Shown piece by piece: positions 1 to 12,295 of a stretch of DNA of 64,000 nucleotides. A program made the position numbers and the translations under genes. The notes under the pieces were generated by a model. That model was not told the origin of the DNA. It searched no databases and saw nothing but the letters and a program-made list of their open reading frames with translations. The DNA comes from Flaccisagitta enflata (Eukaryota > Chaetognatha > Sagittoidea > Aphragmophora). The stretch covers positions 52,452,001-52,516,000 of the forward strand of contig OZ231128.1 of assembly GCA_965153355.1 (NCBI GenBank), read 5' to 3'. The number at the start of each line of letters is the position of its first letter. Positions within the stretch are counted from its first letter, which is position 1.

Positions 1-118
1 AAAAAATATTCAAAAATTTGTAAAAAAAATTTCAAAAAAAAAAAAAAAATCAAAAAATTTTTCAAAAAATTTTTTCAAAAAAATTTTCAAAAAAAATTTT
101 CAAAATTTTTATTAAAAA

Positions 119-645
119 TTTAGTAGATGAAGATGATGACAGTAGATAAAGATGATGACAGTAGTTGAAGATGATGACAGTAGTTGAAGATGATGACAGT
201 AGTTGAAGATGATGACAGTAGTTGAAGATGATGACAGTAGTTGAAGATGATGACAGTAGTTGAAAATGATGACAGTAGTTGAAAATGATGACAGTAGTTG
301 AAGATGATGACAGTAGCTGAAGATGATGACAGTAGCTGAAGATGATGACAGTAGTTGAAGATGAATCCTGAAATCCATGATGGCAAACTTAAGAAAAAAA
401 TCTAAAAAATTTAAAAAAAAAAAAAAGAAAATTCAAAAAAAAATTTTCAAAAAAAATTTTCAAATTTTTTTTCAAAGTTGAAGATGATGACAGTAGTTGA
501 AGATGATGACAGTAGTTGAAGATGATGACAGTAGTTGAAGATGATGACAGTAGTTGAAGATGATGACAGTAGTTGAAGATGATGACAGTAGTTGAAGATG
601 ATGACAGTAGTTGAAGATGATGACAGTAGTTGAAGATGATGACAG
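119..645. repeat. 19-bp minisatellite GATGATGACAGTAGTTGAA
   Basis: Two arrays (about 123-370 and 476-645) of near-identical units separated by A/T-rich sequence. Because the unit is not divisible by three, all reverse frames cycle through the same peptide words; no coding is implied. Confidence 0.95.
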
Positions 646-2106
646 TAAATCGCCTAAGTCCTAGTAACATATTACTACATTAATAAGCTAATATCTGATA
701 AACCAGACTTCAGATTTAATTCGAATTTTGCAGGGGCTGTTCAATCAATATCCTTTACTTGAATACCAAATTAAAAAAAAAATTCACATACCTTTACTAC
801 CCTTACCCTTTGCCTAAGTCCTAGTAACATATTACTACATTATTAACTAATATCTCATGAACCAAACTTCAGATTTAATTCGAATTTTGCAGGGGCTGAT
901 TATTTAGTGACCCTTACTTGTATACCAAATTCATAAAAAAATTCACATAAGTTTACTACCCTCTGCCTATGTACAGGGGGTGGAAAGCTAAAACGTTTTT
1001 AGCATTTTTTAGCGTTTTTTAGCATTTTTTAGCGTTTTTTAGCATTTTTTAGCATTTTTTAGCATCATCACCAAGAAAGGAGGAATATGCTAAAACAGTA
1101 GGAATATGCTAAAACATGCTAAAAATTGCTAAAACATGCTAAAAATTGCTAAAACACTCTGCTAAAACACTTTGCTAAAACATGACTTTTGCTAAAACAA
1201 AGAACATTGCTAAAACACCTCACAATGCTAAAACACCTTTGAAATTAGCTAAAACAATTGCTAAAACACTGTGCTAAAACATCATTGGTGCTAAAACATA
1301 ATCAGGCTAAAACACCATGGTGCTAAAACACTTTGCTAAAACACCATTAATGCTAAAACACTTGATTTAGCTAAAACACTAGGATGCTAAAACACAGATC
1401 GATGCTAAAACAGTGAATATTCAATGCTAAAACAGTGAATTTTCTATGCTAAAACAGTGAATATTCAGTGCTAAAACATTGTAGACCAAATCGCCGCCCA
1501 AAATAACTGAAATATAGGCAGAATATACCAGTGTTTTAGCACGGAAACTCAAAACTGTTTTAGCACCGGAGATAGGAGGAAGATTTTGCTAAAAAATGCT
1601 AAAAAATGCTAAAAAACGCTAAAAAATGCTAAAAAACGCTAAAAAATGCTAAAAACGTTTTAGCTTTCCACCCCCTGTATGTAAATCGCCTAGGTCCCAG
1701 TAACATATTACTACATAAGTAAATTAGCTAATATCTTATGAACCAGACTTCAGATTTAATTCGAATTTTGCAGGGGCTGATTATTTAGTGACCCTTACTT
1801 GTATACCAAATTAAAAAAAAATTCACATAAGTTTACTACCCTCTGCCTATGCAAATCGCCTAAGTCCAGTAAAATATTACCATAAAAATAATAGGCAAAG
1901 GGTAGTAAAAGTTAGTGAATTTTTCTGAAAATTGGTACGCAAGCTCCTATTGACCTATAAACAACACCAGCAAAGTTTCATAAAATTCTGAAGTCTGGTT
2001 CCAAAAATATGAGAGGGTTTGAAACAGACAGACAGACAGACAGACAGACGACAGACTACACATCACTGCTACTTCATAGTCACCGACGAAAACTGTTCGT
2101 CGGGGA
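646..2106. repeat. Dispersed repeat units AAATCGCCTAAGTCCTAGTA
   Basis: Four sub-copies start at about 647, 811, 1682 and 1854, each with TAACATATTACTACAT and AATTCGAATTTTGCAGGGGC. The region ends CACCGACGAAAACTGTTCGT. The comb element has inserted between copies two and three. The 24345-24945 repeat is a relative. Confidence 0.75.
974..1677. mobile_element. GCTAAAA comb foldback element (copy 1)
   Basis: Ends CAGGGGGTGGAAAGCTAAAA and TTTTAGCTTTCCACCCCCTG, exact complements, flanked by the 6-bp duplication TATGTA (968-973, 1678-1683). Removing it restores a flank that matches the related repeat at 1845-1860. The interior has about 40 GCTAAAAC words spaced 9-20 bp. Confidence 0.87.
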
Positions 2107-2190
2107 CAAAAATAAGATTTTCATTTTCTATGCCACCGTTACAAAGAAAGCAACGGTGGTCTAAAATATGAAAATCTTATTTTTTCATGA
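2107..2190. repeat. Hairpin with GCCACCGTTAC core
   Basis: AAAATAAGATTTTCAT and ATGAAAATCTTATTTT pair around GCCACCGTTACAAAGAAAGC AACGGTGG. The core matches that of the 34004-34590 foldback. Confidence 0.75.
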
Positions 2191-2971
2191 AAGTATATAA
2201 TGTGACCTATCAAATGATTGGAAATTTCACCAGGAATGTGAATCTTGAGTCAGAATTTTAAAACTGATATATCTTTAAGATCTATATGTAACTATATACA
2301 AAATATAATACTTTTTAACAATTTTTGCAAAAATTTTCAAGGGAAATTTTTTTTTAAGGGTTTACATTAATTCTCCACTATAAATTGTACCTACTCGTAC
2401 AAGTCACTACCACTGGGGATTTTTTTAAACTCATACCTAGTTAAGGCCCACTGTGGTGGCCAGGCTGAGCCATTCTCTACCTCTCAGGGGAGCGATCTGC
2501 CCCTATCTAAGCTGCCTGCCAGTCATGTCTTGTCGTTTGTCACATCCGTTGCATATGGTGCCCTGTATCCTCTCGTCCAATGTTGCCAGCATTGGGAATT
2601 CTCTGCTTGATAGTCAAGGTGATTCTTCCAACTAACCACAGGAACCAACTGGAACATCGATTATCAAGCAGGAATCCAACCAACCACCTCCCCTATTACC
2701 GGCAACCTGTCCAAGATTCCTCAGCGTCACCATACTACTTACTCACCAGGCTCAGTGCTGCTTGACTTTTGCATGAGTCAAGCTTCTTACCACGGAGCCA
2801 CTTCTACCCCCTGATGACCTATGGTTTTTAGAAGCCTTTTAAGCTTGATCACTTACCTATATTACCCTTCTGCACCATTGAGAGCTCTAAAGGCTCTTGT
2901 CCTTTTCATAGATAGTTTTGAGTAGTAATGTTGTCCAACTTTCATATCATTCATCTTCTTATGTCCTTCTT
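2191..2971. other. Unassigned stretch
   Basis: No coding or element signature recognised apart from a word shared with the 34004 foldback (GTGACCTATCAAATGA at about 2200). Confidence 0.4.
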
Positions 2972-3477
2972 GGGCAGCGGCCCCGAAGGGGTCGATGACC
3001 TATGCTTTCACACATATGGGGGATTTTCTCCTTCTTCTACTTCCCCCCCCCCCAAATCCCAGTCTCGAGGACCAAATTGCAGTCACGAGGCTCAAATCCC
3101 AGTTTTGAGGCCCACATCCCAGCCTCAAGGCCCAAATCCTAGCCTCAAGGCCTAAATCCTAGCCTGGAGGCCCAGATTTCAGTCTTGAGGCCGAAATCTC
3201 AACCTCAATGTCAAAATCTCAGCAAAGAGGCCTAGATCCTGGCCTTGAGGCCCAAAACACAGCCTCCAGGCTAGAATTTGGGCCTTGAGGCTAGGATTTG
3301 GACCTTGAGGCTGGGATCTGGACCTCAAGACTGGGATTTGAGCCTCGAGACTAGAATTTGGTCCTCGAGACTGGGATTTGAGGGGGGGAGGGACGGAGGA
3401 GGAGTTGGAGAAGAAGGAGAAAAACCCCCAATGGGGGTCCCCCATATGTGTCATTGACCTCTTCGGGGCCGCTGCCC
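2972..3477. mobile_element. GGGCAGCGGCCCCGAAG foldback element
   Basis: Ends GGGCAGCGGCCCCGAAGGGG and CTTCGGGGCCGCTGCCC; sub-ends ACACATATGGGGGATTTTCT and its partner. The middle is a 20-21-bp array (CCCAGCCTCAAGGCCCAAAT) that switches strand half way. Related to 41559 and 32689. Confidence 0.8.
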
Positions 3478-3484
3478 TGCTCCC

Positions 3485-3680
3485 CCCTCAACTTCAACCA
3501 CAACCTACTTAGGCAGGGCACGGGTACCGCTGACCATCTAACGCTTTTGCGACTATTACTTTTTCGGCGTTTTTGAGCTTTATGAGCATACGGCTCCTGC
3601 CCAGATGCCCTTTTGACCTTCTCCAACACTGCTCCTGCCCACCCGCACGCGACTAGGGTAGCCGTGTATCCAGCCTTGTT
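3485..3680 (+). mobile_element. CGCG-family element, subtype B
   Basis: GCTCCTGCCCAGATGCCC, then CCTGCCCACCCGCACGCGAC and the end GCCGTGTATCCAGCCTTGTT. The palindrome start is not preserved. Confidence 0.6.
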
Positions 3681-4470
3681 ACTATTGACTGTAGAACTAG
3701 CTTAAATAATTTTTTTTGGTATCTGTGTCACTCATTTAGATACGAATAAGAGAATCGTATTACGAAAAAGAGTATCAACGACTTGTTTCTCAGGTTTCTC
3801 AAAAGACTTTTATTCAAAGATAAATTTGGTTAAACGGGTTTAAACATGTTTAAAGGGAGTTCTACACATGAATCATAATCACGAGAGAGTCGGAATACGT
3901 ACCAAAGCAGGCGTACACAGTTTTAAAGATCAAACTAAAGTGTTTAATGTCACGGGAGGAGGGAAAAAAATAAGTCAAACGACTGTGACCAAACACAAAC
4001 CACAACTAATAAGTAGAATGATTCTGTTAATGGTGGAATTATAAATACCTCTCTTTAATCACGCTTCCATTGTCATTCTCATATAAGATAATACAATGTC
4101 GTACTTGAAAATAGTTAGCGAAAGTGTGCAAATATGATAGCTCGTTTAATCATGTCATATTTTCATATTTTAACTTGATAATTATGCATATAATGCGTAC
4201 ATTGGCTTGAAAGCGTACAAATTCGAATCACCAATAGAAAATAGATGTTATGGTAGAAAAGAAACGATCATCCATTCCTCTCCTGCTAAAAATATACACG
4301 GGTTTCTTTCGACAGGTTTTGCCCCAAAAATTTTAATCATATTCATAAAAGTCTTATCACTCTATATCAAACTTTGTAGACATTTAAGCAAATAAATTAA
4401 GCATGTCCTTTTTTTAATTAAGATATCAGAGAGGAGCAGCCATAACCAAATGTGACTAATAACATTTTAG
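3681..4470. other. Unassigned AT-rich stretch
   Basis: No gene, element end or tandem repeat recognised. Confidence 0.4.
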
Positions 4471-4472
4471 TA

Positions 4473-5017
4473 CGGTGGGGTTCATACAAACTACCTCAAC
4501 GAGAGGAAGGTATTTTTAGAATATCTTAATTTCATTCCACATACTATACAAATTGTCCCTGAATTTGTTGTTGCCATTAACACACAAAAAAATTTTCCCT
4601 TCATCTATAACCGCTAAAATATCAATATTTTGAACAGATATGCTAAAGGAACATCTCTCAAAATCAAATTAGCTACATTTTCCCCACAGTATATTCTGTT
4701 GAGTAGTTACTAGAGAGCATCATTTAATCGTTGCTAAGTGTGACCCTCCTAGCAATTTGTACACAGCATACTGTGAGAAAGTTGTAGAAAATTTGTTTTT
4801 GAGCAAAGTTCCCTCAGCATATCTGCTTTTGACATTTGACATTTGTTAGCAGTTTTGAATGATGAAGAGAATGATTATAGTTTCCATAGCAACCAGCAAA
4901 CTCAAGAACACAAGCGTCAATTGAACAACTTTTTTTCAGATATCAAATTTATGAAATGAAATTCAATACCTAAACAATTTTCTTCCATTTTAGGCTATTT
5001 ATGCAAGAACCCCACTG
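4473..5017. mobile_element. TA-flanked degenerate foldback, CAGTGGGGTTC ends
   Basis: Left CGGTGGGGTTC after TA (4471-4472), right GAACCCCACTG before TA (5018-5019). Arms are loosely complementary (AATTTCATTCC, GAATTTCATTTC). Its right TA is also the left TA of the neighbouring MITE. Confidence 0.65.
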
Positions 5018-5019
5018 TA

Positions 5020-5593
5020 CAGTAGATGTCGTCTAGACTTGGAAATACGGGGGAATTCATTACAGGAAGACAAATAAAGTTAAAAGAGTGATATTTGGAA
5101 TATAAATTAATAACAGGATGCTTTATTGCCCATGGGTGTTGGTTGCCATGGAAACACATTTCCATGTATTTACGCTAAAGTTTCAATTTTTTGAGAAATT
5201 TTTTGAAGGAACATTATTTAAAATGAAATTTGCTACAACTTTCCCACAGTATGTTCTGTAAGAATATTGCTGGTTTGGCGGTTGCTATGGAGCATCACAG
5301 GGCTGTCACACATATTTACGCTCCATAGCAACGGCTAAACGAGCAATATTCTTACAGAACATACTGTGGAAAAGTTGTGGCAAATTTTATTTTAAATAAT
5401 GTTCCCTAAAAAAATTTCTCAAAATATTGATACTTTAGCGTGAATACATGAAAATTTGTTTCCATAGCAACCAACACCCATGGGCAACAAAGCATCCTTT
5501 TTTTAGTCTATATTCCAATTATTTATCTCTTAAGTAAATTTGAATTCCTGTAATGAATTCCCCCGTATTTCCAAGTCTAGACGAAATCTACTG
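5020..5593. mobile_element. Mariner-like MITE, 574 bp
   Basis: TIRs CAGTAGATGTCGTCTAGACT with TGGAAATACGGGGG, flanked by TA (5018-5019, 5594-5595). Arms pair to a centre near 5305 (GGTTGCTATGGAGC...GCTCCATAGCAACGG). Same family as 58323-58827. Confidence 0.87.
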
Positions 5594-7008
5594 TATGTTC
5601 TACAAGATTATCGTCAGACCATTACTTGCGACATACTCGCAACACAAACCGTACCGCACACATTTCCTAACTACTAAGTCATTCACGCCTTAAACAGTTT
5701 CACTAGATCGTGAACGGTAAAAAATGGTATCAACAAATTTACTCCATCGTCATTTAAGTATTTTTTAACAACTGGTGTGGCTAGAGATGGTTCTAACTTA
5801 TAGAAAAATATGTAATAGGTTTAAGCTCGGACTGAAATTCTTCTTCTTCATAAACCCACATGTAGGGAAGAAATCGTGACGTCAGGTTAAACAATTGGGA
5901 AACAAGAATAAGGGCGTGCTTCCAGTGACAACAATTGCGACCATTCTCGTTATTCACGTTTACAGCGCCAGAAAAAATATTAATGAATTTCATTGAAGGA
6001 ATGAGTGAAGTGAATGAGCGAGCTGGGCCCTGAACAGAGCGAAACAAGTAATGCAAAGTGAAACAAACGTTGCAGCATAAACAATTGGGGTGTGAGTGAA
6101 TGAGCGGATAAAGCGAGCACAGTGAGCGACCGAGTGGCCCGTTAAATACGACCAGAAATGCGCCCTTGTCATAAGACAGTAATTTTTTGAAGGAAAATGA
6201 AGTGTTTCACCATACATTTTACATCATTGTCAGGACAATAATAAAGCTGGAATGCTTTTAGTGGACAAATTGTCTGTAGAGACACTTGGTGCATTCATCT
6301 TTATCATATTCTGACTGAAAATGTAATTTGAACCATGAGATTCACATGAAAACAAGCATGAAAATGATGTTTTTTGGTGAATTTCTGCTTACATTTTTTT
6401 TCATTTTCTGAGGTCGAAATTCTAAGAAAGTCAAACACTGGGAAATTTTGCATTTTGAAAAACATAGTTCTCTCTGTAATCGATATGGGAACAGAACTAT
6501 GTTCTTTGTTTTTTCATTTTTTCATCTCCTATGCAAATTTAGAATTTCGACCAGCCCCCTATCAGTGACCAAAAATGAAATAAGCAAAAATTTTCAAAAC
6601 AATTTGTTTTGTATCATTGGCTAAACCTGGTCCTCTTGCTAAATAAATGCAAAATTTTCCCTTAAATATTATGTCTCAGCCATCTCAATCACTTTTATTC
6701 ACTTATTTTTGCATTTTCATTTATACATTTTTTCTATTTTGACCATCTTTGAAACACAAATGTTGCCTTCGGAGGGAAGCCGTCATAAGAATGCTCCGGG
6801 GAAAAAAAACCGGCAGAAATCGCTAAATCTAAGGACTTCGCTTGTCGCAAAAAAGCAATGGTAAACAGGGCAGGAACGAATCACTCCATTATTGACTAAC
6901 GTCTGGAAATCGGAAAGCCTGAGCCCAAGAGATAGACAGACAAACAGACAGACAAGCAGAGTTTCAAGCCATTACATGTGCGCGAAACAAATTGTATCTG
7001 ACTCATTT
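5594..7008. other. Unassigned 1.4 kb left of the KCMF1-like gene
   Basis: AT-rich, no convincing coding frame, no element ends recognised. Short minus-strand frames at 5793-6217 have no family signal. Confidence 0.4.
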
Positions 7009-7252
7009 CGAGAAACGGCGGGTCTGATATATAAATTACATTCACATTCTGCAATATTGATTTTAACCTGATTTTTTAAAAAATTTAGAATTGTTTGACG
7101 ATAAATGATTTAGTATTGTCTTTTTTTCATTATTATCTACAGAAATAAATAATAAACAAAACAGCAAATTTAATTAAAGGACATTTATATAATTGCTACC
7201 GAATATTTACGGAATGTGAACATAATTCATTTAGTTGGCCCGCCGTTTCGCT
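7009..7252. mobile_element. Short element with GAAACGGCGGG ends
   Basis: GAAACGGCGGGTCTGAT at the left and TTGGCCCGCCGTTTC at the right are inverted, enclosing AT-rich DNA. Related sequence (ATTTAGTTGGTCCGCCATTT) appears at about 47130. It falls in the presumed 3' UTR or flank of the KCMF1-like gene. Confidence 0.5.
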
Positions 7253-7336
7253 TAACCAGTCATGTATCAGCTGGACAAACCATTGAAAATTTCGATAACC
7301 ACAATACTAGTGGACCTCACGTGTGAATCTAACGGC

Positions 7337-7524
7337 TCAAATAAAGAAATTGTGCGACTGAACGACGGAAGATGATCTCGACTCTTGATGTTGCTGTTGT
7401 TGTTGTTGCTGTTGACGCAGTTGTGAGGGCAAAAATGCTTCAAGAGATTCGGCAGCACCGGTGGAGGCAGTTGCAAGGGGGGTGGGGGGCATATGAGGCC
7501 GCGGCGGCGGCAGCGGGATGGTAT
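7337..7524 (-). CDS. KCMF1: KCMF1-like exon 13: terminal exon, Pro- and Gln-rich
   Basis: Residues 1525-1586, phase 1 in. The acceptor has a good pyrimidine tract (CTTTTTCTTTTCACTCAG), and its phase fits exon 12, giving a joined Asp codon. It reads DTIPLPPPRPHMPPTPLATA, then EAFLPSQLRQQQQQQQQHQE, and ends HNFFI at TGA (7337). Codon choice and Gln/Pro composition resemble exon 11. The 19-kb intron before it makes this the least certain junction: it could instead be a small independent exon. Downstream, ATTAAA on the minus strand (about 7169-7174) is a possible polyadenylation signal. Confidence 0.5.
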
Positions 7525-7857
7525 CTGAGTGAAAAGAAAAAGCGTGGGAGGTACAGTACGATGGGAGCAAAGACGACTTAGACTGGAGAATGAATTCAGG
7601 TACCTTAATTAGGCGTGAAAGTTTAGTACAGTGGATATCAGCTACAAGTGTGACGGTCGGGTCACAGGTTTTCTGCTATGATTTCTTCATTTTTGGATAT
7701 GCCAATGTGCGATTTTTAATGGGGCGAGCGAGCGAGCGAGCACCCGTCACCCCTGGGGCTGGATGACAAGAATTTGTCTGAAAACATAGTCTGTAAACGT
7801 AGGCCGTTTTCAACCAAGGTTTAAAAAGAGAATGAAAAAATTGATTCATGTAGGTTA

Positions 7858-10800
7858 GACCCATTTTCTACCTGTAAAAATGGGGCTAGGTACTCTTTGT
7901 GGAGCTCAATCGATTCGTCTTTTCATGCTGAGTCGATTGATACCCATAATGACCATGATATCAAAATTTTTGGCTACTACCTGGCATCATTTCCGCCACG
8001 TGCGTCAAAATGCGCCAAATTCACGTAAATTCATTGGTTTTTCACTATAAGCAGCTCCAATACAAAGTGCATCCAAGTTACAAAAATGATCAATCATGTC
8101 ATATTATGGGTCAAAATGATGGGCATAGTCTAAGGAATATGTTTTCAGGGATAAAAACCTCTGGGGCCCCCTCACAAGGGCTCTAAAGGGCTAATTTTGG
8201 GCCAAAATAGTGCAAAAAATTGATTTCTTCCTTTTAAGCACAGAATAATGATTACCTGGCTACTAATAAAGCTTTAAATGATGAACATGAACTGGAGGAA
8301 CGTGTTTCTTGGTGAAACAATCTCTGGGGCCCCCTCCCAGGGGCCCTTAAAGGCTATTTGTGAGCAAAAATAGGCCAAAAAATGGATTTCTTCTGTTTCA
8401 GCAAAGAATAATGATTACCTGGCTACTAACAAAGCTTCAAATGATTACCATGGACTGGAGGAACGTGTTTCTGGGTGAAACAATCTCTGGGACCCCCTCC
8501 CAGGGGCCCTTAAGGGCTATTTTTGAGCAAAAATAGGCCAAAAAATGGATTTCTTCTATTAAAGCAAAGAATAACGATTACCTGGCTACTAACAAAGCTT
8601 CAAATGATTAACATGGACTGGAGGAACGTGTTTTCGCCATTTTCGCCATCTTCAACAATTGCTTTTGCATAAAAAAGAAAATATCTCCTTAAGAATAATT
8701 TCTATTTGACAAATATAATGGAATAGAAAAAAATAAAAGTACTGCAGGATGGAGGGATGGATGGACAGACGGACAAACAGAGACAGATGAATGGACAGAC
8801 AGATGAACAGATAGTCACCTACAAACTGACTAACTGTACAACCCCAAAAGACCCATCAGTCAATTGACACTGAAACTGTGTTGGATGCAACCAACAGAAG
8901 ATGCAATTATATCAAGGTCATAAGACTTAAGTTGTGTGCGTTGGCACTTTTAAAAAAAGTCAGGCAGACAGACGGACTGACATGTTTTTTTCAGAAAGAC
9001 ATCTAAAATGGCTGTTTACTCCACCAAATTTCTTCTTAACTAGTCAGACTAGTCATACTTTTTCTCACAGAATTTGATGATACCTCTGCTAATTCACTAG
9101 TCAATTTAAACTTTTTTTTTTCATTTTGCTAGACAGATTAAGATGTTTCTTTGTATTTTTTTTATTTGGAATATGAGGATTAGGAAAAACTTCCAATGGG
9201 TATGGGTTTGGCGGCCCTATACTTATCAGACTTTCTCCCTTAATTTTCATATTTCAGCTTTTAGAAAAGAAATCATAGCTTAATTTTTGTTTATCTGCTC
9301 CTTGTTGATAATGTTTATGTCATGCCATGCATACATGACATTTTTTTTCTCAATCAATTTAAGCTCATTTGATTATCAATTCTGTCTTTGATAGTTTATG
9401 TAGTTTTTCATTGGTAGTATGTCATTGGTAGTATGTCATTGGTAGTATGTCATTGATAGTATGTCATTGGTAGTATGTCAGTCATTATTTATTATGTAAT
9501 TAAGAATAATTCAACATGATTGTGTACTGAACCAGTAAAAAACAAGCCCAAGAGGGCAACAGTCGCGTGCGTCTGGAAATGACAGACAAAATGTTAAAAG
9601 TGTCAGGAAATGTTAAAAATGTTAAAAAATGTTAAAAAATGTTAAAAAATGTTAAAAAATGTTAAAAAATGTTAAAAAATGTTAAAAAATGTTAAAAGCC
9701 AAAAAGTCAGAAAGTGTTAAAAAATGTTAAAGATTGTTAAAAAATGCTAAAAAATGTTAGATAATGTTAAAAAATGTCAAAAAACGTCAAAAATTTAAAA
9801 ATGTGATGGACCGACCGACGGACCAACCGACGGACTGACCTACCGACCTACCAACCGACACGGCAAGGTGTAGAGTCGCGTGCACGCGACTAAAAAGATT
9901 ACCTTAACAACTTTTGATAATCTCAAGACAAAAAACTAGATATTATGGAGTTTGACTGCTAAAGTTCTTTTCTCTAGAGGCTCCTAGAAACCCCTAGGGC
10001 CCTCAGGATACCCTACAGAATACTCTACTGTGTACACATGAAACGCTGAAACACATTCCTCCAGTCAATGTTCATCATTTGAAGCTTTGTTAGTAGCCAG
10101 GTAATCATTTTTCTTTGCTTAAACAAAAGAAATCCATTTTTTGCCCTATTTTGGATCAAAAATAGTCCTTTAGGGCTCCTGGGAGGGGGCCCCAGAGATT
10201 GTTTCACACAAACACGTCCCTCCAGTCCATGTTCATCATTTGAAGCTTTGTTAGTAGCCAGGTAATCATTATTCTTTGCTTATACAGAAGAAATCCATTT
10301 TTTGCCATATTCTTGCTCAAAAATAGCCCTTTAGGTCCCCCTGGGAAGGGGCCTCAAAGATTGTTCCACCCAGAAACACGTTCCTCCAGTCCATGTTAAT
10401 CATTTGAAGCTTTGTTAGTAGCCAGGTAATCGTTATTCTTTGCTTAAGTAGAAGAAATCCATTTTTTGGCCTATTTTTGCTCAAAATAGCCCTTAAGGGC
10501 CCCTGGAAGGGGGTCCCAGAGATTGTTTCACCCAGAAACACGTTCCTACAGTCCATGGTAATCATTTGAAGCTTTGTTAGTAGCCAGGTAATCATTATTC
10601 TTTGCTGAAACAGAAGAAATCCATTTTTTGGCCTATTTTTGCTCACAAATAGCCTTTAGGGGCCCCTGGGAGGGGGCCCCAGAGATTGTCTCACCAAGAA
10701 ACACGTTCCTCCAGTTCATGTTCATCATTTAAAGCTTTATTAGTAGCCAGGTAATCATTATTCTGTGCTTAAATGGAAGAAATTCATTTTTTGCACTACT

Positions 10801-11159
10801 TTGGCCTATTTTGCCCCAAAATTAGCCCTTTAGAGCCCTTGCAAGGGGGCCCCAGAGGTTTTTATCCCTGAAAACATATTCCCCTAGACTATGCCCATCA
10901 TTTTGACCCATAATATGACATGATTGATCATTTTTGTAACTTGGATGCACTTTGTATTGGAGCTGCTTATAGTGAAAAACCAATGAATTTACTTGAATTT
11001 GGCGCATTTTGACGCACGTGGCGGAAATGACGCCAGGTAGTAGCCAAAAATTTTGATATCATGGTCATTATGGGTATCAATCGATTCAGCATGATAAGAC
11101 GAATCGATTGAGCTCCACAAAGAGTACCTAGCCCCATTTTTACAGGTAGAAAATGGGTC
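7858..11159. mobile_element. 3.3-kb long-inverted-repeat element
   Basis: Ends GACCCATTTTCTACCTGTAA and TTACAGGTAGAAAATGGGTC are identical in inverted order for well over 60 bp, with TA on both flanks. Each arm contains tandem units of about 170 bp (AATGATTACCTGGCTACTAA, GGAGGAACGTGTTTCTGGGT, GGGGCCCCCTCCCAGGGGCC): three on the left (8190-8640), five on the right (10060-10830). The centre includes a CGCG-family copy. No transposase. Confidence 0.8.
9541..9896 (-). mobile_element. CGCG-palindrome element with TTAAAAAATG satellite core
   Basis: Starts AACAAGCCCAAGAGGGCAAC AGTCGCGTGCG, has a (TGTTAAAAAA)n middle at 9590-9770, then GACCGACCGACGGACCAACC, and ends GAGTCGCGTGCACGCGACTA. It sits in the centre of the 7858-11159 element. 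Confidence 0.75.
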
Positions 11160-12033
11160 TAATGTAGGTCAATAAAATCAATGATATTAACCAAAAATAC
11201 ATAAGACAATAATATATCATTAGTTAAATGTATTCATACACATTTACAATGTATTCATTGATGTTAGAAATGACGCCTATGCGTAATTGTACAAAATTAT
11301 AATTCACTGCAATATGTAAATGAGCTTTTTTGACAATCGTGAACGTACATAAGTGTTTGAAAGCAATTGCAACTATTGTGACTTACTTAAATGATATATT
11401 CATTATGATAACATGTTAAGCATATCATTTTCTTTAAGATGCGTGAATCTGGAACGCATCTGTTTAAGAGAGTCTGTCTGTCTGTTTATCCATCTGTCTG
11501 TCCATTTCGCCTGTGCAAAAAAAGTTTGCTTTGCTATCTTTGGCAACGGAGATATCTTATATTTAGTCAGATGATCAACAAACATGTTCTAAGAGTTTAA
11601 TTCACTACTCTGTCATTTCTTCTGTCTGTTCGCCCTTCTGTCTCTAACAGGACTCATGTAATTAGGCGGAAAAGTGATATGAGCAATATAGATAGTAAAT
11701 CTGCCCTCAACACAATGAAATTTGACATGGAGATGGTAAAAACCAAATATTTGACGTAAAAAAGCGATATCGGCGACTTTCATGGCAGGGGTGTATATAG
11801 TTCCATAACCTTTGATTATTTCCCCCCCCCCCATTTGCCTTTGATTTTCTTCCCCGCGATGCAGCGCGTCGCGTTACTAAGTCAATGATTTTCTTCCCCT
11901 TAAAGCAATAAAACAGTGTGTTTATGGTTTAGATAGTGTTAAATTGTGTTCTACTTATCATGTTTTATGATTTGCTACTGCCAATAGTTATACTTTCCAT
12001 AGATTTTCTTCTTTTTTTTCTTTTTCCCTCCTT

Positions 12034-12036
<3 letters not shown>

Positions 12037-12125
<89 letters not shown>

Positions 12126-12182
12126 CTCTCCCTCATTTACAACTTTTTTCCTACAGCGATTAGGCGCCTTTATTGGTAACGG

Positions 12183-12246
<64 letters not shown>
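12037..12246. repeat. (TC)n microsatellites
   Basis: Two pure CT tracts (12037-12122 and 12188-12246) separated by ordinary sequence. Confidence 0.97.
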
Positions 12247-12249
<3 letters not shown>

Positions 12250-12295
12250 CCATCCGTCAGTCTACAGGCCTGAAACTGGGTTTTGACTCAAAATT

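Noticed and set aside
119-645. Possible CRISPR-like array (regular 19-bp repeats)
   Set aside because: There are no unique spacers; the units are contiguous, and the DNA is from an animal.
974-1677. Comb of GCTAAAAC words as a CRISPR array
   Set aside because: Repeats are far too short and spacers irregular; the element has exact inverted ends and a target duplication.
5793-6217. Two overlapping minus-strand frames left of the KCMF1-like gene
   Set aside because: No domain, composition like neighbouring non-coding DNA.
9541-9896. CGCG-family elements as confirmed Helitrons
   Set aside because: The hairpin and CTAA end are suggestive, but no TC start or A/T insertion site could be shown from these copies.
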